This document shows, piece by piece, positions 17,573 to 25,682 of a stretch of 56,685 nucleotides of DNA (within the stretch, counting starts at the first letter, position 1; every line of letters starts with the position of its first letter). This stretch comes from Janthinobacterium sp. ROICE36. Its GTDB lineage: Bacteria; Pseudomonadota; Gammaproteobacteria; Burkholderiales; Burkholderiaceae_D. A program made the position numbers and the translations under genes. Under the pieces are notes generated by a model. That model was not told the DNA's origin and did no database searches. It worked only from the letters and a program-made list of their open reading frames with translations. The stretch covers positions 1 to 56,685 of the forward strand of contig NZ_PEBS01000037.1 of assembly GCF_002869965.1 (NCBI RefSeq). Direction: 5' to 3'.

Positions 17573-18805
17573 ATGGAATTGACGGACAAGCTGGAAATCC
17601 TGGCCGATGCGGCCAAGTACGACGCGTCCTGTGCCAGCAGTGGCGCGCCCAAACGCGATTCCATCGGCAAGGATGGCTTTGGCGCCACCTCCGGCTTGGG
17701 CATTTGCCACAGCTACACGCCGGACGGGCGCTGCGTTTCGCTGCTGAAAGTACTGCTGACCAATTACTGCCTCTACGATTGCCAGTACTGCGTCAACCGC
17801 CGTAGTTCTAACGTGCCGCGCGCGCGGTTTACGGTGGCCGAAGTGGTCAAACTGACGGCCGACTTTTACCTGCGCAACTATATCGACGGTCTGTTCCTCA
17901 GTTCCGGCATCATCCAGTCGGCTGACTACACGATGGAGCAGTTGGTGCAAGTGGCGCGCGAGTTGCGCGAGGTGCACCAGTTCCGCGGCTATATCCACCT
18001 GAAAACCATCCCCGACGCCGATCCTGCCTTGGTCGCGCAGGCGGGCCGCTATGCCGACCGGCTCAGCGTCAATATCGAACTGCCGACGCAAGACAGCGTG
18101 CAAAAGCTGGCGCCGGAAAAAAGCGTGCATACGATCAAGCTGGCCATGGGCGCCATCCGCCGCAAGCTCGATGAGAAAGCGCAAGAACCGCGCTCGCCAC
18201 GCTTCGCGCCGGCCGGGCAAAGCACGCAAATGATCGTCGGCGCCGACGCCAGCGACGACCAGCAGATTCTCTCCACGGCCGAGACCCTGTACGGCAGCTA
18301 CAAGCTCAAGCGCGTGTACTACTCGGCCTTCAGCCCTATCCCCGACAGCCCGAAAAGCGTGCCGCTGGCACCACCGCCCATGCTGCGCGAACACCGCTTA
18401 TATCAGGCGGACTTTTTGCTGCGCAGCTATGGTTTCCAAGCCAGCGAACTGCTGCCCGCCACGGGCGGCAATCTGGCGCTCGATATCGATCCCAAGCTGG
18501 CCTGGGCGCTGGCGCACCGCGAATATTTTCCGCTGGACTTGAACCGTGCAGCGCAGCACATGATCGCCCGCGTGCCCGGCATCGGCCTGCGCAACGCCCA
18601 GCGCATCGTCGACCTGCGCCAGCTGCGGCAAGTGCGCTACGCCGACCTGTCGCGCCTGCGCTGCAGCATGAAGAAAATTTCGCCATTCATCATCACGGCC
18701 GACTACTTTCCCGCGCGCGACACCACGGCTTCCGAACACCTGCGCCGGGCCATGACGGAAGCGCCGCAACAAATGAATTTATGGCCCGAACTGCAGGCGG
18801 CATGA
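17573..18805 (+). CDS. Radical SAM DNA repair/modification protein linked to UdgX
   Basis: 410-residue radical SAM protein of the family found next to UdgX-type glycosylases (TIGR03916-like). The cluster motif is CLYDCQYC (Cys66, Cys70, Cys73), followed by a TIM-barrel core. Near the C-terminus a helix-hairpin-helix (VPGIGLRNAQRIVDLRQ) suggests DNA contact. The reaction has not been established to my knowledge; a lesion-directed radical chemistry is an inference. The start is ATG 17573 after GAGGTGAG. It shares ATGA with the next gene, and the LexA box upstream supports a DNA-damage role. Confidence 0.88.
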   Translation: MELTDKLEILADAAKYDASCASSGAPKRDSIGKDGFGATSGLGICHSYTPDGRCVSLLKVLLTNYCLYDCQYCVNRRSSNVPRARFTVAEVVKLTADFYLRNYIDGLFLSSGIIQSADYTMEQLVQVARELREVHQFRGYIHLKTIPDADPALVAQAGRYADRLSVNIELPTQDSVQKLAPEKSVHTIKLAMGAIRRKLDEKAQEPRSPRFAPAGQSTQMIVGADASDDQQILSTAETLYGSYKLKRVYYSAFSPIPDSPKSVPLAPPPMLREHRLYQADFLLRSYGFQASELLPATGGNLALDIDPKLAWALAHREYFPLDLNRAAQHMIARVPGIGLRNAQRIVDLRQLRQVRYADLSRLRCSMKKISPFIITADYFPARDTTASEHLRRAMTEAPQQMNLWPELQAA

Positions 18806-20226
18806 AAGATGTCAATAAGCAAGTCGTCCGCTTGGCGCAGTCGTTCGACGAGTGGCGCGCGGCCGCGCGCGAACTGATCGCGCGCGGCGTGCCACCTGCG
18901 GACGTTGCCTGGCAGTCGCAAACCGGTGATGGCGACCTGTTTTCTTCCATGCTAGATGCCACGGATACCAGCGCACCACTGCTGCGCCTACCCCGTCCCC
19001 TGGTGGAATTGCTGGAAAGCGCCGCCTGTTTCAACGCCCCGGATCGCTGGGCCTTCCTGTATCAGGTACTGTGGCGCTGGCAGCTGGGCCAGCACGACGT
19101 GATGTCGCCTGCCGACGCGGACGGTGCGCGCCTGCACACCATGGCCAAGGCCGTGCGCCGCGAAGAGCACGACATGCACGCGTATGTGCGCTTCCGCGAA
19201 CGCAGCGAAGCCGAGGGCGCGCCCCGCTTCGTGGCCTGGTTCGAACCCACGCACGACGTGCTGCCGCAAGTGGCGCGCCACTTCGCCCGCCGCATGGGCG
19301 CCATCAGCTGGATGATCGCCACGCCCGAAGCCAGCATGCTGTGGGATGGCGCCACCTTGCACGCGGGACCGGCCCTGCTGCGCGGCGCGGCCGATATCGA
19401 CGATGCGGGTGAAGCCCTGTGGCTGACCTACTACCGCAGCATCTTCAATCCCGCGCGCCTGAACGTCGACTTGCTGCGCAGCCATATCCCCTCGCGCTTC
19501 TGGAAAAATTTGCCGGAAGGCGCCATCGTGCCGGCCATGCTCAGCGGCGCCGCCAACGGCGAACGGCGCACGGGCCAGACGGCCACTGTCGGCCAGCGCA
19601 GCGGCGCGGCCATGATTCCGATTTCGGCCGAGCGCGCCCAGCCCGCGCGCGACGCGCCCACGACGCTGGACCAGTGCCGCCGTTGCGAATTGTGGCAGCA
19701 CGCCACGCAAGCCGTGCCCGGAGTGGGCCCGCAAACCGCCCGCATCATGCTCGTCGGCGAGCAACCGGGCGACCAGGAAGACCTGGCGGGCCTGCCGTTT
19801 GTGGGCCCGGCCGGTGCGCTGCTGGACCAGGCCATGCAGGAAGCGGGCATGGCGCGCGACCGTATTTACCTGACCAACGCCGTCAAGCATTTCAAGTGGG
19901 AACCACGCGGCAAGCGCCGCCTGCACAAGACGCCCGCGCAGCGTGAAATCCTCGCCTGCCATGGCTGGCTGGAAGAAGAGATCGAGCGGGTCCAACCACA
20001 GGTGATCGTGGCGCTGGGCAGCACGGCATTGAAATCAATAATGCAGGATGGCGCGGCGAGCATGACGCCGCTGCTCGGCACGCCGGCGCAAAACGATGGA
20101 CGCTGGGTGGTCACCGTGTATCACCCGTCATATGTGCTGCGCGCGCCCGATGAGGCGAGCCGGCGGCAGGCGTATCGCGTGATCGTCGAGGGCTTGCGGC
20201 AGGCGTTGACGCTATTGCAGGACTAG
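18802..20226 (+). CDS. udgX: Fusion of rSAM-linked DUF4130 domain and UdgX-type uracil-DNA glycosylase
   Basis: 474 residues. The N-terminal half (about 1-245) matches the DUF4130/TIGR03915 domain that accompanies the radical SAM partner. The C-terminal half is a family 4-like uracil-DNA glycosylase with cluster Cys residues (LDQCRRCELW), the UdgX-type GEQPGDQED motif, and KRRLHKTP containing His375. In characterised UdgX the His of this KRRIH-like loop forms a covalent bond with the abasic site left by uracil, so the enzyme traps itself on DNA. The end HPSYVLRAPD is the usual UDG closing motif. Start by ATGA overlap with the rSAM gene at 18802. Same SOS-controlled transcript. Confidence 0.9.
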   Translation: MKDVNKQVVRLAQSFDEWRAAARELIARGVPPADVAWQSQTGDGDLFSSMLDATDTSAPLLRLPRPLVELLESAACFNAPDRWAFLYQVLWRWQLGQHDVMSPADADGARLHTMAKAVRREEHDMHAYVRFRERSEAEGAPRFVAWFEPTHDVLPQVARHFARRMGAISWMIATPEASMLWDGATLHAGPALLRGAADIDDAGEALWLTYYRSIFNPARLNVDLLRSHIPSRFWKNLPEGAIVPAMLSGAANGERRTGQTATVGQRSGAAMIPISAERAQPARDAPTTLDQCRRCELWQHATQAVPGVGPQTARIMLVGEQPGDQEDLAGLPFVGPAGALLDQAMQEAGMARDRIYLTNAVKHFKWEPRGKRRLHKTPAQREILACHGWLEEEIERVQPQVIVALGSTALKSIMQDGAASMTPLLGTPAQNDGRWVVTVYHPSYVLRAPDEASRRQAYRVIVEGLRQALTLLQD

Positions 20227-20228
20227 CA

Positions 20229-21242
20229 TTATCGCGTCGTCGCCGGCACTTCCAGCTCCTCATCCCGCCGCGCATAGCGCTGCGCAATCACGGCGCAAAT
20301 CATCAATTGAATCTGGTGGAACAGCATCAGCGGCAAAATCACCATGCCCAGCGAGTGGGTGGCAAACAGCACCTTGGCCATTGGTACGCCGCTGGCCAGG
20401 CTTTTCTTCGAACCGCAAAAGACGATGGCAATCTCGTCTTCCTTGTTAAAACCCAGGCGGCGGCTGATGAACGTCATCAGGCCCAGGACCAGCGCCAGCA
20501 GCAAGATGCTGAACAGGCCCAGCGCCACCAGCGTTTCCACCGAAATCGTATGCCACAGGCCTTCGCTGACGGCTTCGCTGAAGGCCGTGTAGACCACCAG
20601 CAAGATCGAACCCTGGTCGACGTATTTCAGGGTGGCTTTATGGCGGTCGACCCAGCGGCCGATCCAGCGGCGCAGAAACTGGCCGGCCAAAAACGGCAGC
20701 AGCAGCTGCATGACGATGGACAGCACGGCGTCCACCGACGACTTGCTTGCCCCGCCTTTCGCCACCAGCAAGCCGACCAGGATGGGCGCAAGAAAAATGC
20801 CGATGAAATTCGAGGCCGAGGCGCTGCAAATGGCCGCCGGTACATTGCCGCGCGCCATGGCCGTCAGCGCGATCGACGACTGCACGGTCGATGGCAAGGC
20901 GCACAGGAACAAGATGCCCACGTACAGCTCGGGCGTGAGAAACGTCAACGCCAGCGGCCGCAGGGCCAGGCCCAGCAGGGGAAACAAAATGAACGTGCTG
21001 GCCAGCACCAGTAAATGCAGGCGCCAGTGCATGACGCCGGCCACCACGGCTTCGCGCGACAACTTGGCGCCATGCAAGAAAAACAGGGCGCCGATGGCGA
21101 CGGTGGTGATGTTGCCGAAGACCACGGCCGTCGTGCCCGTGCAAGGCAGGAAACTGGCCAGCGCCACGGTGACGAGCAGGGCGATGGTGAAATTATCGGG
21201 TTTCAGATTGCGCAGCAGGGCGGCGGGGGAAAAAGAAGACAT
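20229..21242 (-). CDS. SBF-like (bile acid:sodium symporter family) transporter
   Basis: 337-residue inner-membrane protein of the SBF-like branch (PF13593 type, YfeH-like). About ten hydrophobic helices are visible, with the conserved segments LFFLHGAKL and CALPSTVQSSIALTAMARGN, which form the crossover region in this superfamily. The substrate is unknown for most members. I place the start at the ATG at 21242 (MSSFSPAALLRN); an upstream in-frame extension has no ribosome site. It is convergent with udgX, 2 bp between stops. Confidence 0.82.
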   Translation of the reverse strand: MSSFSPAALLRNLKPDNFTIALLVTVALASFLPCTGTTAVVFGNITTVAIGALFFLHGAKLSREAVVAGVMHWRLHLLVLASTFILFPLLGLALRPLALTFLTPELYVGILFLCALPSTVQSSIALTAMARGNVPAAICSASASNFIGIFLAPILVGLLVAKGGASKSSVDAVLSIVMQLLLPFLAGQFLRRWIGRWVDRHKATLKYVDQGSILLVVYTAFSEAVSEGLWHTISVETLVALGLFSILLLALVLGLMTFISRRLGFNKEDEIAIVFCGSKKSLASGVPMAKVLFATHSLGMVILPLMLFHQIQLMICAVIAQRYARRDEELEVPATTR

Positions 21243-21386
21243 GCGGTAGCCTGGTAGCGGCCCAGCCTTGCAACACTGCGCCATGGATGACAAAAAGCGC
21301 CGGAAACGGCGCCAGTGCTAGCTATTCTAACCTTATTGCTTGCCTACCTGCCTGTCAGCAGGCGTGGCTTGTGGACACAATGGCAC

Positions 21387-21416
21387 AAAAAAAATGCCCT
21401 GTCCGCAGACAGGGCA
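21387..21416 (-). terminator. Rho-independent terminator of the BON gene
   Basis: On the minus strand a perfect 9-bp stem TGCCCTGTC / GACAGGGCA with a four-base loop is followed by eight T residues. It lies 30-59 bases past the BON-protein stop, the ideal place to end that monocistronic transcript. Confidence 0.88.
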
Positions 21417-21445
21417 ACCCGGAGTAAAGTACAGCGCGAGGGCGT

Positions 21446-21808
21446 TTAACCGGCGGCTTTGACTTTCAGCTCGTTCTTGATTTCTTTCACGCCGCTCACG
21501 GAAGCGACGATCTGCACGACGCGGTCACCCGCTTCGGCGCTCGGTACATCGCCCGACAGGACGACGATACCTTGCTGGGTTGCTACCTTGACTGGCAGGG
21601 CAGCGGCTTGCGCATCGGCGCTCAGGGCAGCCTTGGCCGAGGAAGTGATGGTTTCATCAGGGACGGCAGCGGCGGCGTTGGCGGCCACGACGGTGTCAGC
21701 AGGAGCTTGTGCTTTTGGTGCGGAGTCAGCTGCATGCGAAGCGGTGATCGAGGCGCCCGACAGTACGATAGCGGCGACCAGGGTATTGAACAGTTTCGAT
21801 GTTTGCAT
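21446..21808 (-). CDS. Secreted BON-domain protein
   Basis: 120-residue periplasmic protein. The ATG at 21808 follows GAGAGGAA and opens a Sec signal (MQTSKLFNTLVAAIVLSGAS, cleavage near ASHA-AD). One BON domain occupies about residues 55-118 (KVATQQGIVVLSGDVPS, then VSGVKEIKNELKV). BON domains bind phospholipid or membranes, as in OsmY, and act in envelope stress. The gene stands alone between a strong terminator and a sigma-54 promoter with upstream GlrR-type sites, and the glrKR operon is adjacent. This makes it a likely GlrR-activated envelope protein. Confidence 0.87.
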   Translation of the reverse strand: MQTSKLFNTLVAAIVLSGASITASHAADSAPKAQAPADTVVAANAAAAVPDETITSSAKAALSADAQAAALPVKVATQQGIVVLSGDVPSAEAGDRVVQIVASVSGVKEIKNELKVKAAG

Positions 21809-21883
21809 GGTAGTTCCTCTCAATGAGTTAAAAGCTTCTTACTTGGATAAAGCAACACTTTGAAGCGTCACATCTACCCATAC

Positions 21884-21899
21884 AGCAAGCACCGTGCCA
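21884..21899 (-). promoter_or_regulatory. Sigma-54 promoter of the BON gene
   Basis: Read on the minus strand, TGGCACGGTGCTTGCT matches the -24/-12 consensus TGGCACG-N4-TTGCW at every defined base. Transcription would start near 21873, leaving a leader of about 65 bases before the BON start codon. Sigma-54 promoters need an AAA+ activator; the nearest one encoded is GlrR. Confidence 0.82.
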
Positions 21900-21971
21900 G
21901 CTTTTAAATTGCATTCAAAATCAATGACTTAGCGTCACACTCAATTTTTCCAGCCCATTTCAGCCGGATCT

Positions 21972-21993
21972 GCCCCGAAAATCGGGGCTTTTT
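21972..21993 (+). terminator. Orphan plus-strand terminator hairpin
   Basis: GCCCCGA-AAA-TCGGGGC followed by TTTTT is a strong intrinsic terminator on the plus strand. No plus-strand gene precedes it: the BON gene upstream runs the other way. It lies between the sigma-54 promoter and the first GlrR-type site. It could end a small RNA started near 21880-21895 or block antisense transcription. Confidence 0.6.
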
Positions 21994-22010
21994 GTCGCCT
22001 GACGACGACA
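21993..22010. promoter_or_regulatory. GlrR-type activator site 1
   Basis: TGTC-GCCTGACGAC-GACA is an exact TGTC-N10-GACA palindrome, the binding motif reported for GlrR at E. coli glmY. Its centre lies about 130 bp upstream of the predicted sigma-54 start site of the BON gene, a normal distance for an enhancer-type site. Confidence 0.72.
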
Positions 22011-22069
22011 GCTTGTGGCAAGGTAATCAATATTTCTCCGTAAGCCTTTGATTACTCAGGCTTTATTTT

Positions 22070-22087
22070 TGTCGCTATTCAGCGACA
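22070..22087. promoter_or_regulatory. GlrR-type activator site 2
   Basis: TGTC-GCTATTCAGC-GACA is a second exact TGTC-N10-GACA site, 77 bp from the first and overlapping the last codons and stop of glrR. Two exact copies within 100 bp upstream of a sigma-54 promoter are unlikely by chance. Confidence 0.7.
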
Positions 22088-23442
22088 GGGTCGCCGTCAA
22101 GCCGGAACAGGGCCGGCGTCAGCTCGTATTTCTGTAATAAACGGTAAAACTCCGTGCGGTTGCGGTCGGCCAGGCGGGCCGCGTCGGCCACGTTGCCGTC
22201 CGTCAGGCGCAGCAATTGAATCAGGTAGTCGCGCTCGAAACGCTGCTTGGCTTCGTTGTAGCTGAGCGCTTCCAGCGACGGCACGCGCAGCGCACGCTGC
22301 ACCAGGCTCAGGGGCACCAACGGCGCCGTGGCCAGCGCGCACACTTGCTCGACCACATTGACCAGCTGGCGCACATTGCCGGGCCACGGCGCGGCCACCA
22401 GCGCCGTGAGGGCGTCGGGGGCGAAGCCGTTCAGGGGCTTCTGGTACTTGGCCGCCAGTTTCTGCAGGAAATGGTTTGCCAGCAGGGAGATATCTTCACG
22501 ACGCTCGGCCAGCGGCGGCAGGGTCAGGGTCACCACGTTCAGACGGTAATACAGGTCTTCGCGAAATTGCCCTTCCGCCATGGCCACGTCCAGGTCGCGG
22601 TGCGTGGCGGACAGGAGCCGCACATCGACCGGACGCGTCTGGTCGGCACCCACGGGGCGCACGGCCCGCTCCTGCAGCACGCGCAGCAGTTTGACTTGCA
22701 GCGGCAGGGGCATGTCACCGATCTCATCTAAAAACAGGGTGCCGCCATCGGCCGCCAGGAACAGGCCTTCGCGGTTGCCGACGGCGCCCGTAAACGAGCC
22801 CTTAACGTGACCGAACAGTTCCGATTCCAGCAGTTGCTCGGGAATGGCGCCGCAATTGACGGCGATGAACGGCGCCTTGGCGCGGCGGCTGGCATTGTGC
22901 AGGGCGCGCGCCAGCAATTCCTTGCCCGTGCCGCTGGGACCGCGTATCAAGATGCTGGCGTCGGAACCGGCCACCAGCTTGGCTTCGGCCAGCAGTTCGG
23001 CCATCTGCGCACTGCGGCTGATCAGCTCGGCACGCCAGCTTTCGTCGCCGGAGGCCGGTGTCGGCATGACGGTAGACAGGTTGATGGCGTACGCCACCTT
23101 TTCCATGAGGAGCTTGCCGTCGAACGGTTTCGTCAGATAGGCAAAGGCACCGCGCGCCGTCGCCTCGACGGCGTCGGGGATGGTGCCGTGCGCCGTCAGC
23201 AAAATGACGGGCAGAGCTGCATGCTGGCGGCGGATTTCATCGAACAGGGCCAGGCCATCGCGGCCCGGCAATTGCACGTCAGTAATGACCAAGGCCGGCA
23301 ATTCCACGGCCAGGCGGGCCAGCGCCGCTTCCGCGCTGCCCACGGCCGTGACCCGATAATTGCCCGCTTTCAAGCGGATGGTCAGCAGGCGCAGCAGGTC
23401 GGGGTCGTCGTCGACCAATAAAATGTGGGCGTGCTCGCTCAT
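22075..23442 (-). CDS. glrR: Sigma-54 dependent response regulator GlrR
   Basis: 455-residue NtrC-type regulator. Receiver domain with phospho-acceptor Asp55 (VITDVQLPG), AAA+ domain with Walker A GPSGTGKE, sigma-54 contact loop GSFTGA (GAFTGA variant as in some GlrR), Walker [13 protein letters not shown], and a C-terminal Fis-type helix-turn-helix ([15 protein letters not shown]). Receiver segments such as [24 protein letters not shown] closely follow E. coli GlrR. It is the last gene of glrK-qseG-glrR, with ATGA overlaps. Sites TGTC-N10-GACA just downstream point to the BON gene as a target. Confidence 0.9.
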   Translation of the reverse strand: MSEHAHILLVDDDPDLLRLLTIRLKAGNYRVTAVGSAEAALARLAVELPALVITDVQLPGRDGLALFDEIRRQHAALPVILLTAHGTIPDAVEATARGAFAYLTKPFDGKLLMEKVAYAINLSTVMPTPASGDESWRAELISRSAQMAELLAEAKLVAGSDASILIRGPSGTGKELLARALHNASRRAKAPFIAVNCGAIPEQLLESELFGHVKGSFTGAVGNREGLFLAADGGTLFLDEIGDMPLPLQVKLLRVLQERAVRPVGADQTRPVDVRLLSATHRDLDVAMAEGQFREDLYYRLNVVTLTLPPLAERREDISLLANHFLQKLAAKYQKPLNGFAPDALTALVAAPWPGNVRQLVNVVEQVCALATAPLVPLSLVQRALRVPSLEALSYNEAKQRFERDYLIQLLRLTDGNVADAARLADRNRTEFYRLLQKYELTPALFRLDGDPVAE

Positions 23443-23975
23443 TTTGGCGCTCCTGCGGCCGGGCGCACGGACAAGCTGCGCTCGATGTTTTTCAGCGCCT
23501 CGAGTTTTTCATTGAGCAAGTCGATGCGGCGCTGGGTGTCGCGCAGCTGCGAGTTGAGCTTGTCGATACTCTCTTCCTGGCGGCGCAGCTCACCGTACTG
23601 GCTGCTGAGCAATTGCGCCAGCGGCGCCAACAGTTGCGCATCTTTGGCCGTGACCAGCGGCTCCAGCAAGGCTTGCGCGCGGGCCAGGTCGCCGGCACCG
23701 CGCAAGGTGGCTTGCAGCATGGCGCGGCGTATCGTGTTGTGCGACGCGTGGTCGGCCTTCGCCAGGTCCAGCTGCGCTTTCACCAGTTCCGACGGCGTCA
23801 TCAGGCGCAAGGCGCTTTGATACGCCAGCAGTTCGGTCAGCTGGGGATCAGCCACCACCACCACGCGCGGCGGCGTTTGCACCAGCACGGGCGTCTGGGT
23901 GGGGGGCTTGGCGGCGCAAGCGCCCAACAGCAGCGCGCAGGCGGCCATGCCGGCCAGGGAAATTCTCGTCATCAT
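23439..23975 (-). CDS. qseG: QseG/YfhG-like lipoprotein of the GlrKR operon
   Basis: 178-residue lipoprotein. It starts at 23975 within ATGATGA shared with the glrK stop and has a lipobox (LLLGACAAK). The body is helical, with a coiled-coil C-terminal part (RRQEESIDKLNSQLRDTQRR, then LEALKNIERSLSVRP). Position between kinase and regulator, lipoprotein nature and coiled coil match E. coli QseG, an outer-membrane lipoprotein that interacts with the sensor kinase. The assignment is based mainly on synteny and the LEALKxIERSL end. Confidence 0.82.
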   Translation of the reverse strand: MMTRISLAGMAACALLLGACAAKPPTQTPVLVQTPPRVVVVADPQLTELLAYQSALRLMTPSELVKAQLDLAKADHASHNTIRRAMLQATLRGAGDLARAQALLEPLVTAKDAQLLAPLAQLLSSQYGELRRQEESIDKLNSQLRDTQRRIDLLNEKLEALKNIERSLSVRPAAGAPK

Positions 23976-25384
23976 AAGGGCAGTTCTATCCGAAAGTGCG
24001 CGCCAGCCTGGCGCGGTAAAAGAGTGACGCTGCCATCGTGGGCAGCGATATATTCGCGCACGATGGACAGGCCGATGCCATTGCCGTTGCGCGCGCCGGC
24101 CGCCTGGCGCACGCCCTGGTAAAACGGCTCGAAGATGCGCGCGACATCCTCGGGCGCCACGCCGGTGCCTTCGTCGATGCAGTCGATGCGCACGCGGCCG
24201 CCTTCGCAAGACAAGCCAAACCGCACGCTGCCGCCTTCCGGGCTGAAGCGCACGGCATTCGACAGCAGATTCGCCAGCACCGTGGCCAGCTTGTCGCGGT
24301 CGGCCTGCACGATCAGGGATACGCCCTGCACCTCGACGGTCAGGCGGCGCGCCAGCCATTGCAAGCGCTGCCCGGCCACCACATCTTGCAGCAAGACCAG
24401 CAAATCGACCTTGCTGTGCGCCAGGTGCTGGGCGTCAAAAGCGGCAGTATTGTAGCGCAGCAAGTCTTCGATCTGGTTTTGCAGGGAGGCCGTGTTTTGC
24501 TGCAGGATGCCGGCGATTTCGCGCTGGCCGTCGCTGAGCTTGCCGGCCACCTCGTCTTCCAGCAAGGCCACGCCTTCGCGCAGGGCCGCCAGCGGCGTCT
24601 TCAGTTCGTGCGAGATGTGGCGCAAAAAGCGTTCCTTGTCCGCGTCGAGGTCTGCCAGGCGCTGGCGCAGCCAATCGAGCTGCTGGCCCAGGCGGCGCGT
24701 GTCGGCCGGGCCGCCGACGACGATGGGCTGGTCATAGCGCTTCTCGCCCAGGCGCCCGATGGCCGTCTCGATGCGGCGCAGCGGACGCGACAGCAAGAAG
24801 CCGAAGCAGCTGGCCAGCACGGCCGCCAGCAGCACGGCGCCGCCCACCAGCACGCCCAGCACCCGGCGCTGGCGCTCCAGCTCGGCCAGCAGGGCGTCGT
24901 TGCGGCTGCCGATTTCCGTCTTGTTCTCGCGCGCCAGGCTGTCATTGATCTGCGTCATACGGGCAAACGCGCGGTACACAACGGCGTGGCCATCGCGCTT
25001 GCGACGTTTTCCCGCTTGCAACACTTCCCACGCCGCTTGCGCTTGCACCATCCACTCGTCGGCCAGCTGGGGCGCGAACTCGGGCGTGGCGCGGTTCAAC
25101 ACTTGCAACGCCGCCGTGGCCTCGGCGCGGGCCGCCGCGTAGCGCTCGCGGAACACGCGATCATCGAGCACGAGGAACTGGCGCGCACTGCGCTCCATGG
25201 CCAGGGTGCGCTCGGACAAACGCTGCGACTGTTCCGTCAGGGTAATCGCCTGCGCCGCCGTCTCGCGCCCCAGGCGCGCCAGGTGCTCCAGGGTCAGCAG
25301 GGCTTGCACGGACGTGGCCGTCAAAATGCCCGTCGTCAAAATGAAGGCGGCAAATAGCAGTTGGCGAAAGGACAGTCTGGACAA
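23972..25384 (-). CDS. glrK: Sensor histidine kinase GlrK
   Basis: About 470 residues. An N-terminal membrane helix (LLFAAFILTTGILTAT), a helical periplasmic domain (about 35-180) resembling the four-helix sensor of GlrK, TM2 (LGVLVGGAVLLAAVLASCFG), HAMP, HisKA with RHISHELKTPLAALREG, and HATPase with VLANLLSNAVRFSPEGG and GNGIGLSIV. It phosphorylates GlrR. No ATG fits the N-terminus; I choose TTG at 25384, preceded by GAAGG, giving (M)SRLSFRQLLF. The open frame continues to 25516 but that part looks non-coding. First gene of a three-gene overlapping operon. Confidence 0.87.
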   Translation of the reverse strand: MSRLSFRQLLFAAFILTTGILTATSVQALLTLEHLARLGRETAAQAITLTEQSQRLSERTLAMERSARQFLVLDDRVFRERYAAARAEATAALQVLNRATPEFAPQLADEWMVQAQAAWEVLQAGKRRKRDGHAVVYRAFARMTQINDSLARENKTEIGSRNDALLAELERQRRVLGVLVGGAVLLAAVLASCFGFLLSRPLRRIETAIGRLGEKRYDQPIVVGGPADTRRLGQQLDWLRQRLADLDADKERFLRHISHELKTPLAALREGVALLEDEVAGKLSDGQREIAGILQQNTASLQNQIEDLLRYNTAAFDAQHLAHSKVDLLVLLQDVVAGQRLQWLARRLTVEVQGVSLIVQADRDKLATVLANLLSNAVRFSPEGGSVRFGLSCEGGRVRIDCIDEGTGVAPEDVARIFEPFYQGVRQAAGARNGNGIGLSIVREYIAAHDGSVTLLPRQAGAHFRIELPL

Positions 25385-25682
25385 GGTAAGTGCCTTCGGT
25401 TCAGTCAGCAAGGGGGAAAAGGCGCATGGTACGCTAAGCTTACATTCGGAGACGCCAGCCACCCGGAAATGATCAATTTTGCAACACTGTCGCTTTTGCG
25501 GCCGCCAGCAAGGCACCGGCGGCGGCGCGCGAATACTCCTAGTACAATAGGGGAAAACTTGACGCAGGCGTCAAAGTGACACCCCGCCCTGGCACCCGCC
25601 CTGGCATTGCGCCGCTTTGCCCCCATGTGTGATGCAGCCCCACCGACTATCCGTTTCACCTACCGAAGAGATCCCATACCGC

